This document shows positions 51,572-61,604 of a stretch of DNA of 64,000 nucleotides, in pieces. The notes beneath the pieces were generated by a model. The model searched no databases. It was given only the letters and a program-made list of their open reading frames with translations, and had not been told where the DNA came from. The number at the start of each line of letters is the position of its first letter. Position 1 is the first letter of the stretch. The DNA is from Chondrosia reniformis (Eukaryota; Porifera; Demospongiae; Chondrillida; Chondrillidae). Both the position numbers and the translations under genes were made by a program. The stretch lies in the NCBI GenBank assembly GCA_947172415.1, contig OX359192.1, positions 3,660,501 to 3,724,500 of the forward strand, in the 5' to 3' direction.

Positions 51572-53007
51572 TAGTGCATTTCACCATAAATGTAAAATTT
51601 CCAATTGTATAGTGGGGTTCAAAACAGGGTGACAAAAGTGATTAATGTTAAAAGTGAGTCTTTTTCAAACTTGCCACCAAAATAATTATGCTCAAGTAAC
51701 CATGGAAACGGCAAGAAAATTTGCGACATTCGTTGCTATGGCAAAATTTTGATTGCACAATCGTGAAGAAGAAAGGCAGCAGTAAAAGATAAAAGTGATC
51801 GGTGCTTGTTGAAGAAGAAACAGAGAAGACCAAAACGCTGGCTTCTGGTAGCCCTTGTAAACACTCAAAAACCTAAGTAGCTATTTTTAATAGGACATTT
51901 TATAAGAAAGTTATTGCGTGTTTCCATATTTCAGTACCTTGAGGGCTTTTAATCGGCACTCCTTTCAAGTTAGTCTAATCGATACAGACTTTTAGTATAA
52001 GAATATTTAAGAAATATACTAAATCTTTAAGTAGCTTTTTTGTAAGTTTCGCTCTGTGTGATGAGATATAAAGGTTTGAATTTTCATAGTATATTTAACA
52101 ACACTTTCAACAACTAATGAAGTATAGTTGTCTTTTAAAGAATCCTATAGATTCTAGCCTTCGTATGTGTCCACTCACCGCAATATTTTCAACACTCAGA
52201 TAGTAATTTTAACTTACTAGACTTTTTTGGGAATAAACTTTAACTGAAAAGTGAGGTTAATATAGACAACCACTAATAACTTTCATTTGACATTTTTTAC
52301 CAATTAAGACTCCTCAAGATTCACATATAACTAGGCAGTGACAGTCTTTAAAGGCAGTATTTACTTTTTTACCTTCTGGCTCAAATGATAAACACATTTA
52401 AAAGCACATTTTTCTAATCAAATAATCTTGCCTTTTCAGACCTCTTTTGCCTTTTACCCAGTCTTGAGGCTGGGGAAGGAGTACTACTCTGTGGTATGCC
52501 TTGATCTACTGTGCTACAACCGCTTTCCTCAGTCATTCGTTCACTGGATAGTTCCTCGTTATCACGATTGCCGACTTCGGCCAATTCTCTGTCGATTTCT
52601 GACATAATTTCCCACTTTAAAAGCTTTTTAGTCTTTAAATCGCCTTAACTATTATAGCTTGACCTTCGAATAAAGCGTTATCAACGTAACAAGCGTATAC
52701 GCCTCTAAAAAGCTTAAAATATGTAAGTGTTTATTTGTTTATTTTTAGACATCCAATTTTCGATAATGGTTATACGCGGGAACGGTGCATTGTAACTCGA
52801 TTTCACCTTATTAATTATGCAAACGTGACTGAATGAAGCCATTTGACTGGCTGAAATAGGTATCCTCTTTCAATAACGCCTATCTTCTAAACGATAGCTG
52901 CTATCGCAAAACCGAAAACAGATACGGATTCCCTAGTGTTTAAAAATATACTGAGGATACTTTCCATAAAGCGCCTTAAAAGAAAATTTTACATTTATAG
53001 TGAACTA
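51572..53007. mobile_element. TA-flanked TIR element, 1,436 bp, class unknown
   Basis: The left end TAGTGCATTTCACCATAAATG and the right end (complement) TAGTTCACTATAAATG share ATAAATGTAAAATTT. TA flanks both (51,570-51,571 and 53,008-53,009). The unoccupied site is visible near 43,016-43,045, where TTGTTTGTACTAGTTATATA runs through without interruption. The interior is A+T-rich without a recognisable transposase. A small minus-strand frame is listed separately. Confidence 0.82.
52414..52605 (-). CDS. Small ORF in the 1.4-kb TIR element, unidentified
   Basis: 63 codons from ATG. It is Ser/Thr/Glu-rich with a basic patch near the end (SRLGKRQKRSEKAR), and no domain is recognised. It could be a first exon of a lost transposase gene or chance. 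The composition is clearly not satellite-derived. Confidence 0.25.
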   Translation of the reverse strand: MSEIDRELAEVGNRDNEELSSERMTEESGCSTVDQGIPQSSTPSPASRLGKRQKRSEKARLFD

Positions 53008-53096
53008 TACTAGTTATATATACTAGTTGTACGTACTATTTATATGTACTATATATATGTGTATATGCTAGGTATATGTACTACTTGTAGGTACTA
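53008..53096 (-). repeat. 13-bp minisatellite, reverse, sliver between two elements
   Basis: Continues the paralogue of about 43,017-43,110 (TTGTACGTACTATTTATAT..., ATATGTACTACTTGTA), so both neighbouring elements landed in the same higher-order unit. Confidence 0.85.
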
Positions 53097-53433
53097 CAGT
53101 AAAACCTCTAATAGCGGACTCTCCGAAAAGCGGACAACCTCTGTACAGCGGACAAATCTTATGCCCCCGATTGACTTTCCCATAGAACTAGTACATTTCG
53201 AACCTCCGAGCAGCGGCACCTCCGAACTCCGAACAACGGACACTGACCAAGCCTCAGACTGATCACTGACAATACATACTGACCTCCGAAAGCGGACAGT
53301 TAAACTAAAAACGAGACGAAACCAAACTAAATATTCGGACACAGCGTCCATTTGCTAACTAATACGATAAAACGATAATAGTACAGTGAACAAAATTAAC
53401 GTATAGTCATAAGTATCTAGCTACATAAAATAG

Positions 53434-53775
53434 CTACAGATGTCCAGCAGATCGTACGGAGTCAACGAATTCCTTCATTTTATCAACGTGGGCCTTGGGT
53501 CCATACAAACGGTAGGTACATGGGACCTCCAGTCCATACCCAGCTCCTCGGTTGACTTTGTCTCCAGTGACCTCAGCAAGACCCTTGTTGACGTCCCTCC
53601 TCAGAAACGCTGACACCTTTGGCGCTATATTGTAAGGAATATGCCCAACAACGTAGTTATCATAATATACGGCCACTGCATGTACATCGTGGCTATTGGT
53701 TGGTTCTCGCTTCAGTACAAGTGCCTGTCCAGCAATGGGAGTCCAACTATCCACATAGGCATGGTAGCCCCTCAC
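53434..53775 (-). CDS. HIRAN-domain protein, open reading frame inside a pogo element
   Basis: Minus-strand frame of 113 codons from a GTG; it stays open upstream to a TAA near 53,820, and no ATG is present. It matches the HIRAN pattern: VRGYHAYVDSW, GQALVLKREPTNSHD (about 16-30), AVAVYYDNYVVGHIP, FLRRD, VTGD and the closing GLEVPCTYRLYGP. HIRAN domains, as in the helicase-like factor HLTF, bind DNA 3' ends. Stand-alone or uncharacterised animal versions with the RGYH...W signature are known. On the minus strand a pyrimidine-rich run ending TTCAACTAAAG lies just upstream and could serve as a splice acceptor, so this may be a terminal exon; that is inference. It overlaps, antisense, the start of the transposase tail at about 53,797-53,820. 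No stop or frameshift interrupts the domain, unlike every other recognisable domain gene here except the endonuclease fragment at 26.2 kb. Confidence 0.75.
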   Translation of the reverse strand: MRGYHAYVDSWTPIAGQALVLKREPTNSHDVHAVAVYYDNYVVGHIPYNIAPKVSAFLRRDVNKGLAEVTGDKVNRGAGYGLEVPCTYRLYGPKAHVDKMKEFVDSVRSAGHL

Positions 53776-53796
53776 GTATGACTGAAACTCTACAAC

Positions 53797-54333
53797 ATGC
53801 AGCTCTCCAGTAGGTCTTTAGTTGAAGAGGAAACAATCCAGAAGTGTTTTCGTAAGGCTGGTATTCTTGATTTGGACATGGCTGTTGTTGAACGTAATGA
53901 GGAAGACCCATTTTCAGAAGCTGATGAATGTGTGGCACTTCAGAGTCTCATTGATAAAACCATAAGTGGTCATGAAGCTTGTCCATTGGAGGAGTACATT
54001 AATGGGGATGAAGATCTAGCAGTATGTAGAGACATTAATGACAACAGCTGGGAAAGTACTTTCTTCAAAAATCTTGGTCAGGAGGATGAAGAAGTATCAG
54101 ACAATGAGGAGCAAGAGGAGCAAGAAGATATGGATGATAATCCTCCACCGAAGGTAAAGACATATAAGGAAGCAAATGAATTTTTAGAAGAAGTTCAACG
54201 GTTTTTGGAAACTAGAGGACATGTTAAAGAAGCTCTGACAGTAGGGTCTGTTGTAGACAACTATTCAAGTTTACGACTAGCAGCGGCCAGACAAACCACC
54301 CTCACCTCCTGGCTCAGTAGTGTTAACAATTGA
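53797..54333 (+). pseudogene. C-terminal part of a pogo/Tigger transposase
   Basis: 178 open codons. TIQKCFRKAGI (13-23) matches the segment that follows the DDE core in Tigger/Jerky-type transposases. Next come acidic regions (DEEVSDNEEQEEQED, near residues 97-112), then EANEFLEEVQRFLETRG and the terminal RQTTLTSWLS, equivalent to the family's closing QTSITDFF-like motif. The CENPB-type helix-turn-helix domains and the DDE catalytic domain are missing, so no transposition activity is possible. The stop lies about 240 bp from the right terminal repeat, as expected for a genuine transposase 3' end. The frame is uninterrupted from the junction on, so the deletion or replacement is fairly recent or the remnant is maintained. 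Confidence 0.85.
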
Positions 54334-54576
54334 TGTTTTCATTAATCTACTGTAACATGCATGTATTTGTCATGTACTTCTGAAACTTCTGTTAAAATTA
54401 TTTAACATGAAAGTTATTATCATTATACGTATATGTATGATTTTATTATAATATCACATTTCAAGGACATTCCAGTAGGTTATATAATTATAGACAAACC
54501 TCTGAAAAGAGGACAACCTCTCTACAAAGGACAAATCGCCGTCCCCTGATGTGTCCTTTGTTCGGAGGTTTTACTG

Positions 54577-56238
54577 TAGCTGTATTAGCTGGTTGTATGT
54601 ACTAATTCTATGTACTAGTTGTATGCAATAGTTGAATTTACTATTTGTATGTTCTATTTATATATGTGTACTAGTTCTATGTACTAATTGTATGTACTAG
54701 GTGAGTACTAGTTACTAGTTTCTAGTTGTATGTACTAGTTGGAAGTACTAGTTGTATGAACTGTGTGTATGTACCAGTTGTTGATTCTTGTACTATTAAG
54801 ACTATGTACTAGGTAGGTTCTAGCTGTATATACTAGATACTTGTTGCATGTACTAGTTGTATGAACTAGTTTTATGTACTGTTTATATGTAATAGTTATA
54901 TATACCAGTTATATGTACTCTATAGTTTTCTGTACTAGTAGTATGTACTAGTTATATTTACTAGCTGTATGTACTATCCGTGTGTTCTAATTGTATGCAC
55001 TAGTTGTATGTACTAGTTGTATGTACTCAATACTATTTGTATGTACTAGTCGAATGGAGTAGTTTCTTCTACTAGTTGAATGTATAAGTAGTGGGTAATG
55101 TTTGTATGTACTAGTTATATGTACTAGTTGTGTGTACTCTTTGTCTGTACTAGTTGTATGTACTAGTTGTATGTTCTATTGTCTAATTGTATGTACTAGT
55201 GTTATGTACTAGCTGTATTTACTAGGTGTATGTTGTAGTTGTATGTTCTAATTGTTGGAACTAGTTCTATGTACTAATTGTATGTACTAAGTATATACTA
55301 GTTACTAGTTTCTAGTTGTATGAACTAATTGTAAGTACTAGTTGTATGTACTATGTGTATGTACCAGTTGTTGATCCCTGTACTAGTTATACTATGTACT
55401 AGGTAGGTTGTAGTTGTATGTACTAGATACTTGTTGAATGTACTAGTTGTATGAACTAGTTTTATGAACTAGTTGTATGTACTGTTTATATGTACCAGTT
55501 ATATGAACTAGTAGTATGTACTAGTTATAATTACTAGCTTTATGTACTATTTGTGTGTACTAATTGTATGCACTAGTTGTATGTACTAGTTGTATGTACT
55601 CAATACTATTTGTATGTACTAATCGAATGTATTAGTTATTTGCACTAGTTCAATGTATAAGTAGTGGGTAATTGTGGTATGTACTAGTTATTTGTACTAG
55701 TTGTATGTACTATATTTATGTACTAGTTATATGTACTAGTTGTATGTTATAGTTGTATGTACTACTTATATGTACTCGTTACATTTGTATGTACTGAGTG
55801 TATTTATGTTTTTGTATGTATTTATATATTCCTAGTACTAGGTACTAGGTTCTAGAAATGAACTAGTTCTATGAACTACTTGTTTGTGTGAACTAGTTTT
55901 CTGTACTAGTTGTATGTACTATATTTATGTACTAGTTATATGTACTAGTTGTATGTACTATTTGTATGTACTACTTATATGTACTCGTTACATTTGTATG
56001 TACAGGGTGTATGTACTAGTTGTATGTACTTTTTACATTTACTAGGTATACGTGTATTGTACTAGTTATATGTAGTAGGTGTATGTACTATTTACATGGC
56101 CTAGTTGTATGTACTAATTGCATGCACTAGTTGTGTGGATTAGTTGTTTACACTAGTCGCATGTACTAATTATATTTACTAGTTACTAATTTTATGAACT
56201 ACTTGTAACTACTAATTTTATGAACTACTTGTAACTAC
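54577..56238 (-). repeat. 13-bp minisatellite, reverse, domain 6 (part 3), ~590-bp tandem units
   Basis: GTACCAGTTGTTGAT occurs at 54,771 and 55,361 (590 bp apart), with the flanking CTAGTTACTAGTTTCTAGTT and TACTCAATACTATTTGTATG also repeated in order. No gene. Confidence 0.92.
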
Positions 56239-56261
56239 GAATTTTATGTACTACTTGTATA

Positions 56262-56641
56262 CCTTATATTGTTTTCATTTGCCGATTACGTTGTACGGCT
56301 TCATGTTACGGAAAGAGTATATATATATCTATATATATAATACAGGTTAATACGCAACTATTATAACACTTATTTTATATGTCGATATTTGTATAATACT
56401 AGTTCATACGCAACTATTGTAACACTTAATTTATACGTCAATACATGGTTTTTGCAAATGGCGGCGTTCAGGAAGCTTTAGTTTACGAAGCTTTTCCATC
56501 ATTATTTCTAAAGTTCAGGACACTAAATCGTCCTCAATCGTTAGTATTACGAATATATATATTAAAACCCAACGATGTGGCCAAGTAGTTCCAGTTAATG
56601 CGGGGGCAGTAGCCCCACGATTTTCTAAACTCGAAATACTT
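56262..56641 (+). mobile_element. Family A short copy 1
   Basis: Starts CCTTATATTGTTTTCATTTG, contains a TA microsatellite, a partial internal duplication (CGCAACTATTATAACACTTA / CGCAACTATTGTAACACTTA) and the GGGGCAGTAGCCCC hairpin, and ends AAACTCGAAATACT. It is an internally deleted relative of 14,994-17,285. No coding sequence. Confidence 0.85.
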
Positions 56642-57004
56642 GTTTGTACTAGTTGTATGTATATACCAGTTGTAGACTAGTTAAATGTACTAGTTTTATA
56701 TATATACTAGATGTATATTCTAGTTGCTAGTTGTAGTATCTAGTACATACAACTAGAACCTCCCTAGTACATAGTATAAGTAGTACAAGAATCAACAACT
56801 GGTACATACACATAGTACAAACAACTAGTACTTACAACTATTACATACAACTAGAAACTAGTAACTAGTGCATACCTGTACATACAATTAGTACATAGAA
56901 CTAGTTCAAACAATTAGAACATACAACTAGTACAAAGCTAGAACATACAACTCGTATAAACATACAACTAGTACACCGAACGTATACAAACAATTAGCAC
57001 ATAT
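56642..57004 (+). repeat. 13-bp minisatellite around the last orientation switch
   Basis: Reverse units continue to about 56,735 (AGTTGTAGTATCTAGTACAT), then forward units start. No gene. Confidence 0.9.
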
Positions 57005-57027
57005 GAATTTTATGTACTACTTGTATA

Positions 57028-57410
57028 CCTTATATTGTTTTCATTTGCCGATTACGTTGTACGGCTTCATGTTACGGAAAGAGTATATATATATATCTAT
57101 ATATATAATACAGGTTAATTCGCAACTATTATAACACTTATTTTATATGTCGATATTTGTATAATACCAGTTCATACGCAACTATTGTAACACTTAATTT
57201 ATACGTCAATACATGGTTTTTGCAAATGGCGGCGTTCAGGAAGCTTTAGTTTACGAAGCTTTTCCATCGTTATTTCTAAAGTTCAGGACACTAAATCGTC
57301 CTCAATCGTTAGTATTACGAATATATATATTAAAACCCAACGATGTGGCCAAGTAGTTCCAGTTAATGCGGGGGCAGTAGCCCCACGATTTTCTAAACTC
57401 GAAATACTTG
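57028..57410 (+). mobile_element. Family A short copy 2, nearly identical to copy 1
   Basis: Differs from 56,262-56,641 by 2 bp in the TA run and a few substitutions. It also brings 23 bp of reverse-oriented satellite (57,005-57,027, GAATTTTATGTACTACTTG...) that matches the left flank of copy 1, although the surroundings here are forward satellite. Confidence 0.88.
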
Positions 57411-58003
57411 TACAACTAGTACTTTTAACTAGTACATATAATAAGTTCACACACCTACTACATATAACTAATACATAAACATATAACTAGTAGATATGAA
57501 TAGTACATACACATAGTACATACAACTAAAAACTAGTACATACAACTAGTATATATATAAAACTAGTACCTTTAGCTAGTACATACAAGTATTACATAAA
57601 TTTCGTAGGTACAACTAGTTCATAAAATTAGTAACTAGTAAATATAATTAGTACATGCGACTAGTATATACAACTAGTCCATACAACTAGTACATGCAAC
57701 TAGTACATACAAATAGGCCATATAACAAGTACATACACCTACTACATATAACTAGTACAATACACGTATACCTAGTAAATGTAAATAGTATCTACAACTA
57801 GTACATACAGCTAGCGCATACAACTAGTACATATAACTAGTACACACACATATAAATAGTACATACAAATAGTAAGTACAACTAGTATATACAACTAGTA
57901 CATAGACTTAGTACATACAACCAGCTAATACAGCTAGTACCCACAAGTGATACATATACCTAGTACCCACAAGTAGTACATATACCTAGTACATAAACAT
58001 ATA
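57411..58003 (+). repeat. 13-bp minisatellite, forward, domain 7 (part 1)
   Basis: Forward units, no gene. Near 57,900 the string ACAACCAGCTAATACAGCTAG is an early relative of the 390-bp unit at the right edge of the window. Confidence 0.93.
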
Positions 58004-58761
58004 AGGGAGTACGGTAGTACTCCCTATGTAGGGATGACATGTTTTTTCGCATTCTCCATACATCGGTATAGGAGCAAAATCCTGAAATAAGCCGAAAATC
58101 GACAAAATAAGGCTATATATAGCTAAATATACAATATACATACTCTAAATAGACCTTAAAGGCAAGCGAATATGTCCCGCTGGCAAAATAATAAACTTTA
58201 AAAATTCCCATTTTCGTCTTCTTCATATTCTTCTTCTTATTATTTTTCTTCTTCATCAGCCATAATTAAAAAACTAAATAACCTTTTGGACTAATTGTTA
58301 AATGAAACTATTGCAAATTTTCCGAACTGTATTCTTTTATAGAAGCGAGAGCGATAACGCTATTATTGAGTATTACGGTTTTCATGGCCCCAGAGGCAAG
58401 GCCTCAATAAATTGGCCATTTTAATGACGTCATAATAAGTCGAAGATATCAAAACCAAAATGAGTTTTAATACAATCGAATTCCTAGCTTAGGCTCCATA
58501 AAAAGTACAGAAACTAGAGAAAAATAAAAATTTTCTACAAAAATAGTGAAGATGTAGGAATGGCACAAAAAGCACATAAACAAGAAAGGGATGTTACACA
58601 GTGAAGTATTAGCTATGCATGAATCCTACAAGCAAGGGTGTTGTATGAGTCATGCATATATAGCTAATGCTTCACTGTGTAACATCCCTTTCTTGTTTAT
58701 GTGCTTTTTGTGCCATCCCTACATCTTCACTATTTTTGTAGAAATTTTTATTTTTCTCTAG
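58004..58761 (+). mobile_element. Family C element, copy 2 (most complete)
   Basis: Starts with a 20-bp palindrome, GGGAGTACGGTAGTACTCCC (58,005-58,024). It continues through a body matching 38,809-39,300 and ends in a hairpin 58,514-58,761 with arms of about 105 bp from CTAGAGAAAAATAAAAATTT to its complement and a loop of about 30 bp. The open frame on the minus strand of the hairpin is not thought to be coding. Confidence 0.87.
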
Positions 58762-60362
58762 TATATAGTACATATAAATAGTACGTACAACTAGTATATA
58801 TAACAAGTACAAAAAACAAATACACCCCGTACATACAAATGTAACAAGTACATATAAGTAGTACATACAACTAGTACATATAAATAGTACATATAACTAA
58901 TACTTATAACTAGTACATATATCTAATACATACATCTAGTCTAGTATATACAACTGGAACCACCCTAGTACGTAGTACAATTAGGACTAGAACCTACAAC
59001 TACTATATACTACTAGTACATACAACTAGTATATGCAACTAGTGCATACAATTAGTACAAACGAACAGTACATACAACTAGTACTTACAACTAGTACATA
59101 CAAATAGAAACTAGTAATTCGTATATACTTAGTACATACAATTAGTACATAGAACTAGTTTAAACAATTAAAACATACAACTACCACATACACCTAGTAC
59201 GTACAAATAGTATTTAAAACTAGTTCATATAACTAGTACATAACTAGTAAATTTCTAGTATATACAATTAGTACATAGAACTAGTTCAAACAATTAGAAC
59301 ATACAACTACTACATACACCTAGTAAATACTATTTGTACATACAATTAGTACATACAAATAGTACATGCAACTAGTACATAAAGCTAGACTATACAACTA
59401 ATAACTAGTACATATAACTAGTACATAGCTACTACATACAACTAGTATATACATACAATTAGTGCATACAACTAATACAGACAATTAGTACATACAACTA
59501 CTACATTCAACTACTACATACAACCAGAACCTACAACTAGTAAATATAAGTAGTACTAGTACATAGAAGTAGTACATACAACTAATTCGTTATAGTAGTA
59601 CTTACAACTAGTGCGTACAACTAATGCCTACTTAGTACCTTCTATAACTAGTACTAGAACCTACAACTAGTACATAGAGCTAGCGCATACACGTAGTACA
59701 GGCAACTTGTACATACAACTGTTACATACAACTACTACATATAACCCGTACATACACATAAAACTAGTATATAAAAATAGTACATACACTTAGTACATAC
59801 AACAAGTACATACAAAACGTACATACATCTAGTACATACAACTAGTACACACAACTAGAATCTAGTACATACACCTAGTTCAAAGAACGAGTGCATAATA
59901 CTAGAACATACAACTTGTATATACAACTAGTACATAGCAACTGCATACAACTAGTATATACATACAACTAGTGCGTACAACTGGTACATAACTAATACAT
60001 ACAACTTGTACATAACTAGTACATAGAACTTGTACGTAGTACAAGTACATAAAACTGGCATATACAACTACTACATAAACAACAAACTAGTATATACACA
60101 CAACTAGTACATAGCTAGTATTTACAATTAGTATATACATACAACTAGTACATAAAACTAGTACAAACAATTAGTACATACAACTACTACATCCAACCAC
60201 TACATACAACCAGTACCTACATCTAGTAAATATAACTAGAACTAGTACATACAACTAGTACATTCAACAAGTACATACAAAACGTACATACAACTAGTAC
60301 ATACAACTAGTACACACAACTAGAAACTAGTACATACACCTAGTTCAAAGAACAAGTGCATA
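58762..60362 (+). repeat. 13-bp minisatellite, forward, domain 7 (part 2)
   Basis: Forward units. From 59,801 it is the first copy of a 465-bp tandem unit; the second copy starts at 60,266 and is interrupted by the next element. No gene. Confidence 0.93.
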
Positions 60363-61604
60363 CGCATGTGTAACATGTCCACAAATTTCCGATTTTTGTA
60401 AATCGTCTTATTAGCGCTTTCAGAGGTGTCACATTCCAGGCGGAAGTGTATCTAGCATGTGACCTGTGCGTGAAGCGGAGCACCAGCCACTGAAACGTCA
60501 CGAGTCATCACTAGTCGTTACGATGTTAAATTATCAATTGTGAAAACTTATGAGCAATTTTTATAGTATAGTGGAGGAAGGCCAACGATGGAGGAAGGCC
60601 AATAAAGGCCTACGTGACCGAAACGTTCTATTTTTCTTTTGATTATACTACGTTATTAATCAAAAAAGAATAGAACGTTTCTGTCACGTAAGCCTTATTT
60701 CCTCAGCTATTATTAACGTATTATAATAGCTGAGGAATTAAGGCTTACGTGACCGAAACGTTCTATTTTCTTTTGATTATACTTTGTTAATTGCTCATAC
60801 ATTTTCGCCATTGATAATTACTTAGATATTAGTAGACATGCAATATGCTTACTGTTTCCACTTACCTCTTACAACAACAATAAACTCCGATCAAAGAAAC
60901 TGTATCGCTACCGAGAAGCCTTACTTGACATATCAACTTCGGAAGTCTAATGTTTGTACCAAATATTTGGGTGCATATTAAACGTCATAAGACGTCATTG
61001 TATGATGGCTCAGCTATACTACTAATTTTGGCTGACAATCACGTGACAATACCATTACTCGAAGGAGAAGAGACAAATGGAAAACGAACCGATTATTAGA
61101 CAGTGGAGAATTGTATATCTAACCATTTTTTGACATCAATCTCTTCAGTAAGTAACAGCCTAAAATTTGTATGTATACTCCTGGAATATTCCCTTGTTTA
61201 ACTGAGATATTAAGTACTAGAGGCGCCTGATAAAAGTACGAAAATACGCTTTCGATTATAATTTAAAAACTAAAGGGAATTTTAAAGGAGTATACATACC
61301 ATCGTTAGATATCATTATCCTTCATAGGTTGGTGGCACCATTTATTCTATATTCGTATTTTCCACTGTCTAATAAAACATTTTTGGCGATTTGGCACCTA
61401 TCACTTACGGCCGCTTAAGTTCTCCTTTAAGCCTGCAATCGTGACGCTCTTGTAGCCAGATTATTAAGAAAGAATAGGGCTTCAATTCTATATAATTTGT
61501 TTAGTGATACGATGTTTCTAAAGTAAAATAGAATAAATTAAAAAGAGTGTTAGTTAGCGACTTTTATCGAAAATTTCCGGAAGTATGGACATGTTCCACT
61601 AGCG
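60363..61604. mobile_element. TA-flanked TIR element, 1,242 bp, class unknown
   Basis: The ends CGCATGTGTAACATGTCC and (complement) CGCTAGTGGAACATGTCC are inverted repeats, and similarity extends inward through AATTTCCG. TA duplications lie at 60,361-60,362 and 61,605-61,606. The unoccupied site GTGCATAATACTAG is present at 59,891-59,904 in the neighbouring tandem copy, so the ends are exact. No coding sequence is recognised. An internal inverted cluster is listed separately. Confidence 0.9.
60570..60785. repeat. Threefold inverted cluster (plus, minus, plus) of a ~40-60-bp unit
   Basis: The unit GGCYTACGTGACCGAAACGT followed by TCTATTTT and CTTTTGATTATAC occurs forward at about 60,606, reversed at about 60,660-60,700 and forward again at about 60,740. 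CTCAGCTATTATTAACG also pairs with TATAATAGCTGAG around 60,706-60,735. A shorter GGAGGAAGGCCAA is repeated directly at 60,574 and 60,590. Confidence 0.8.

Larger units (their letters stand above)
53097..54576 (+). mobile_element. Pogo/Tigger DNA transposon, internally replaced, carrying a HIRAN ORF
   Basis: Inverted ends CAGTAAAACCTCTAATAGCG and (complement) CAGTAAAACCTCCGAACAAAG are followed by repeats of the AGCGGACAACCTCT theme typical of Tigger-type ends. TA duplications lie at 53,095-53,096 and 54,577-54,578. The unoccupied paralogous site is at about 49,230-49,260 (ACTAGCTGTATTAGCTGG). At 1,480 bp it is shorter than a full Tigger. The DNA-binding and DDE parts are gone, and an antisense HIRAN ORF lies where they should be. 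Confidence 0.88.

Noticed and set aside
51648..51833. Minus-strand frame in the 1.4-kb TIR element
   Set aside because: Low-complexity hydrophobic peptide near the left end, with no domain and no conserved partner in the window.
60363..61604. Hammerhead ribozyme around GACCGAAACGTT
   Set aside because: The CGAAAC part is present but neither a CUGANGA box with a paired stem II nor a cleavage helix could be drawn; kept only as a repeat cluster.
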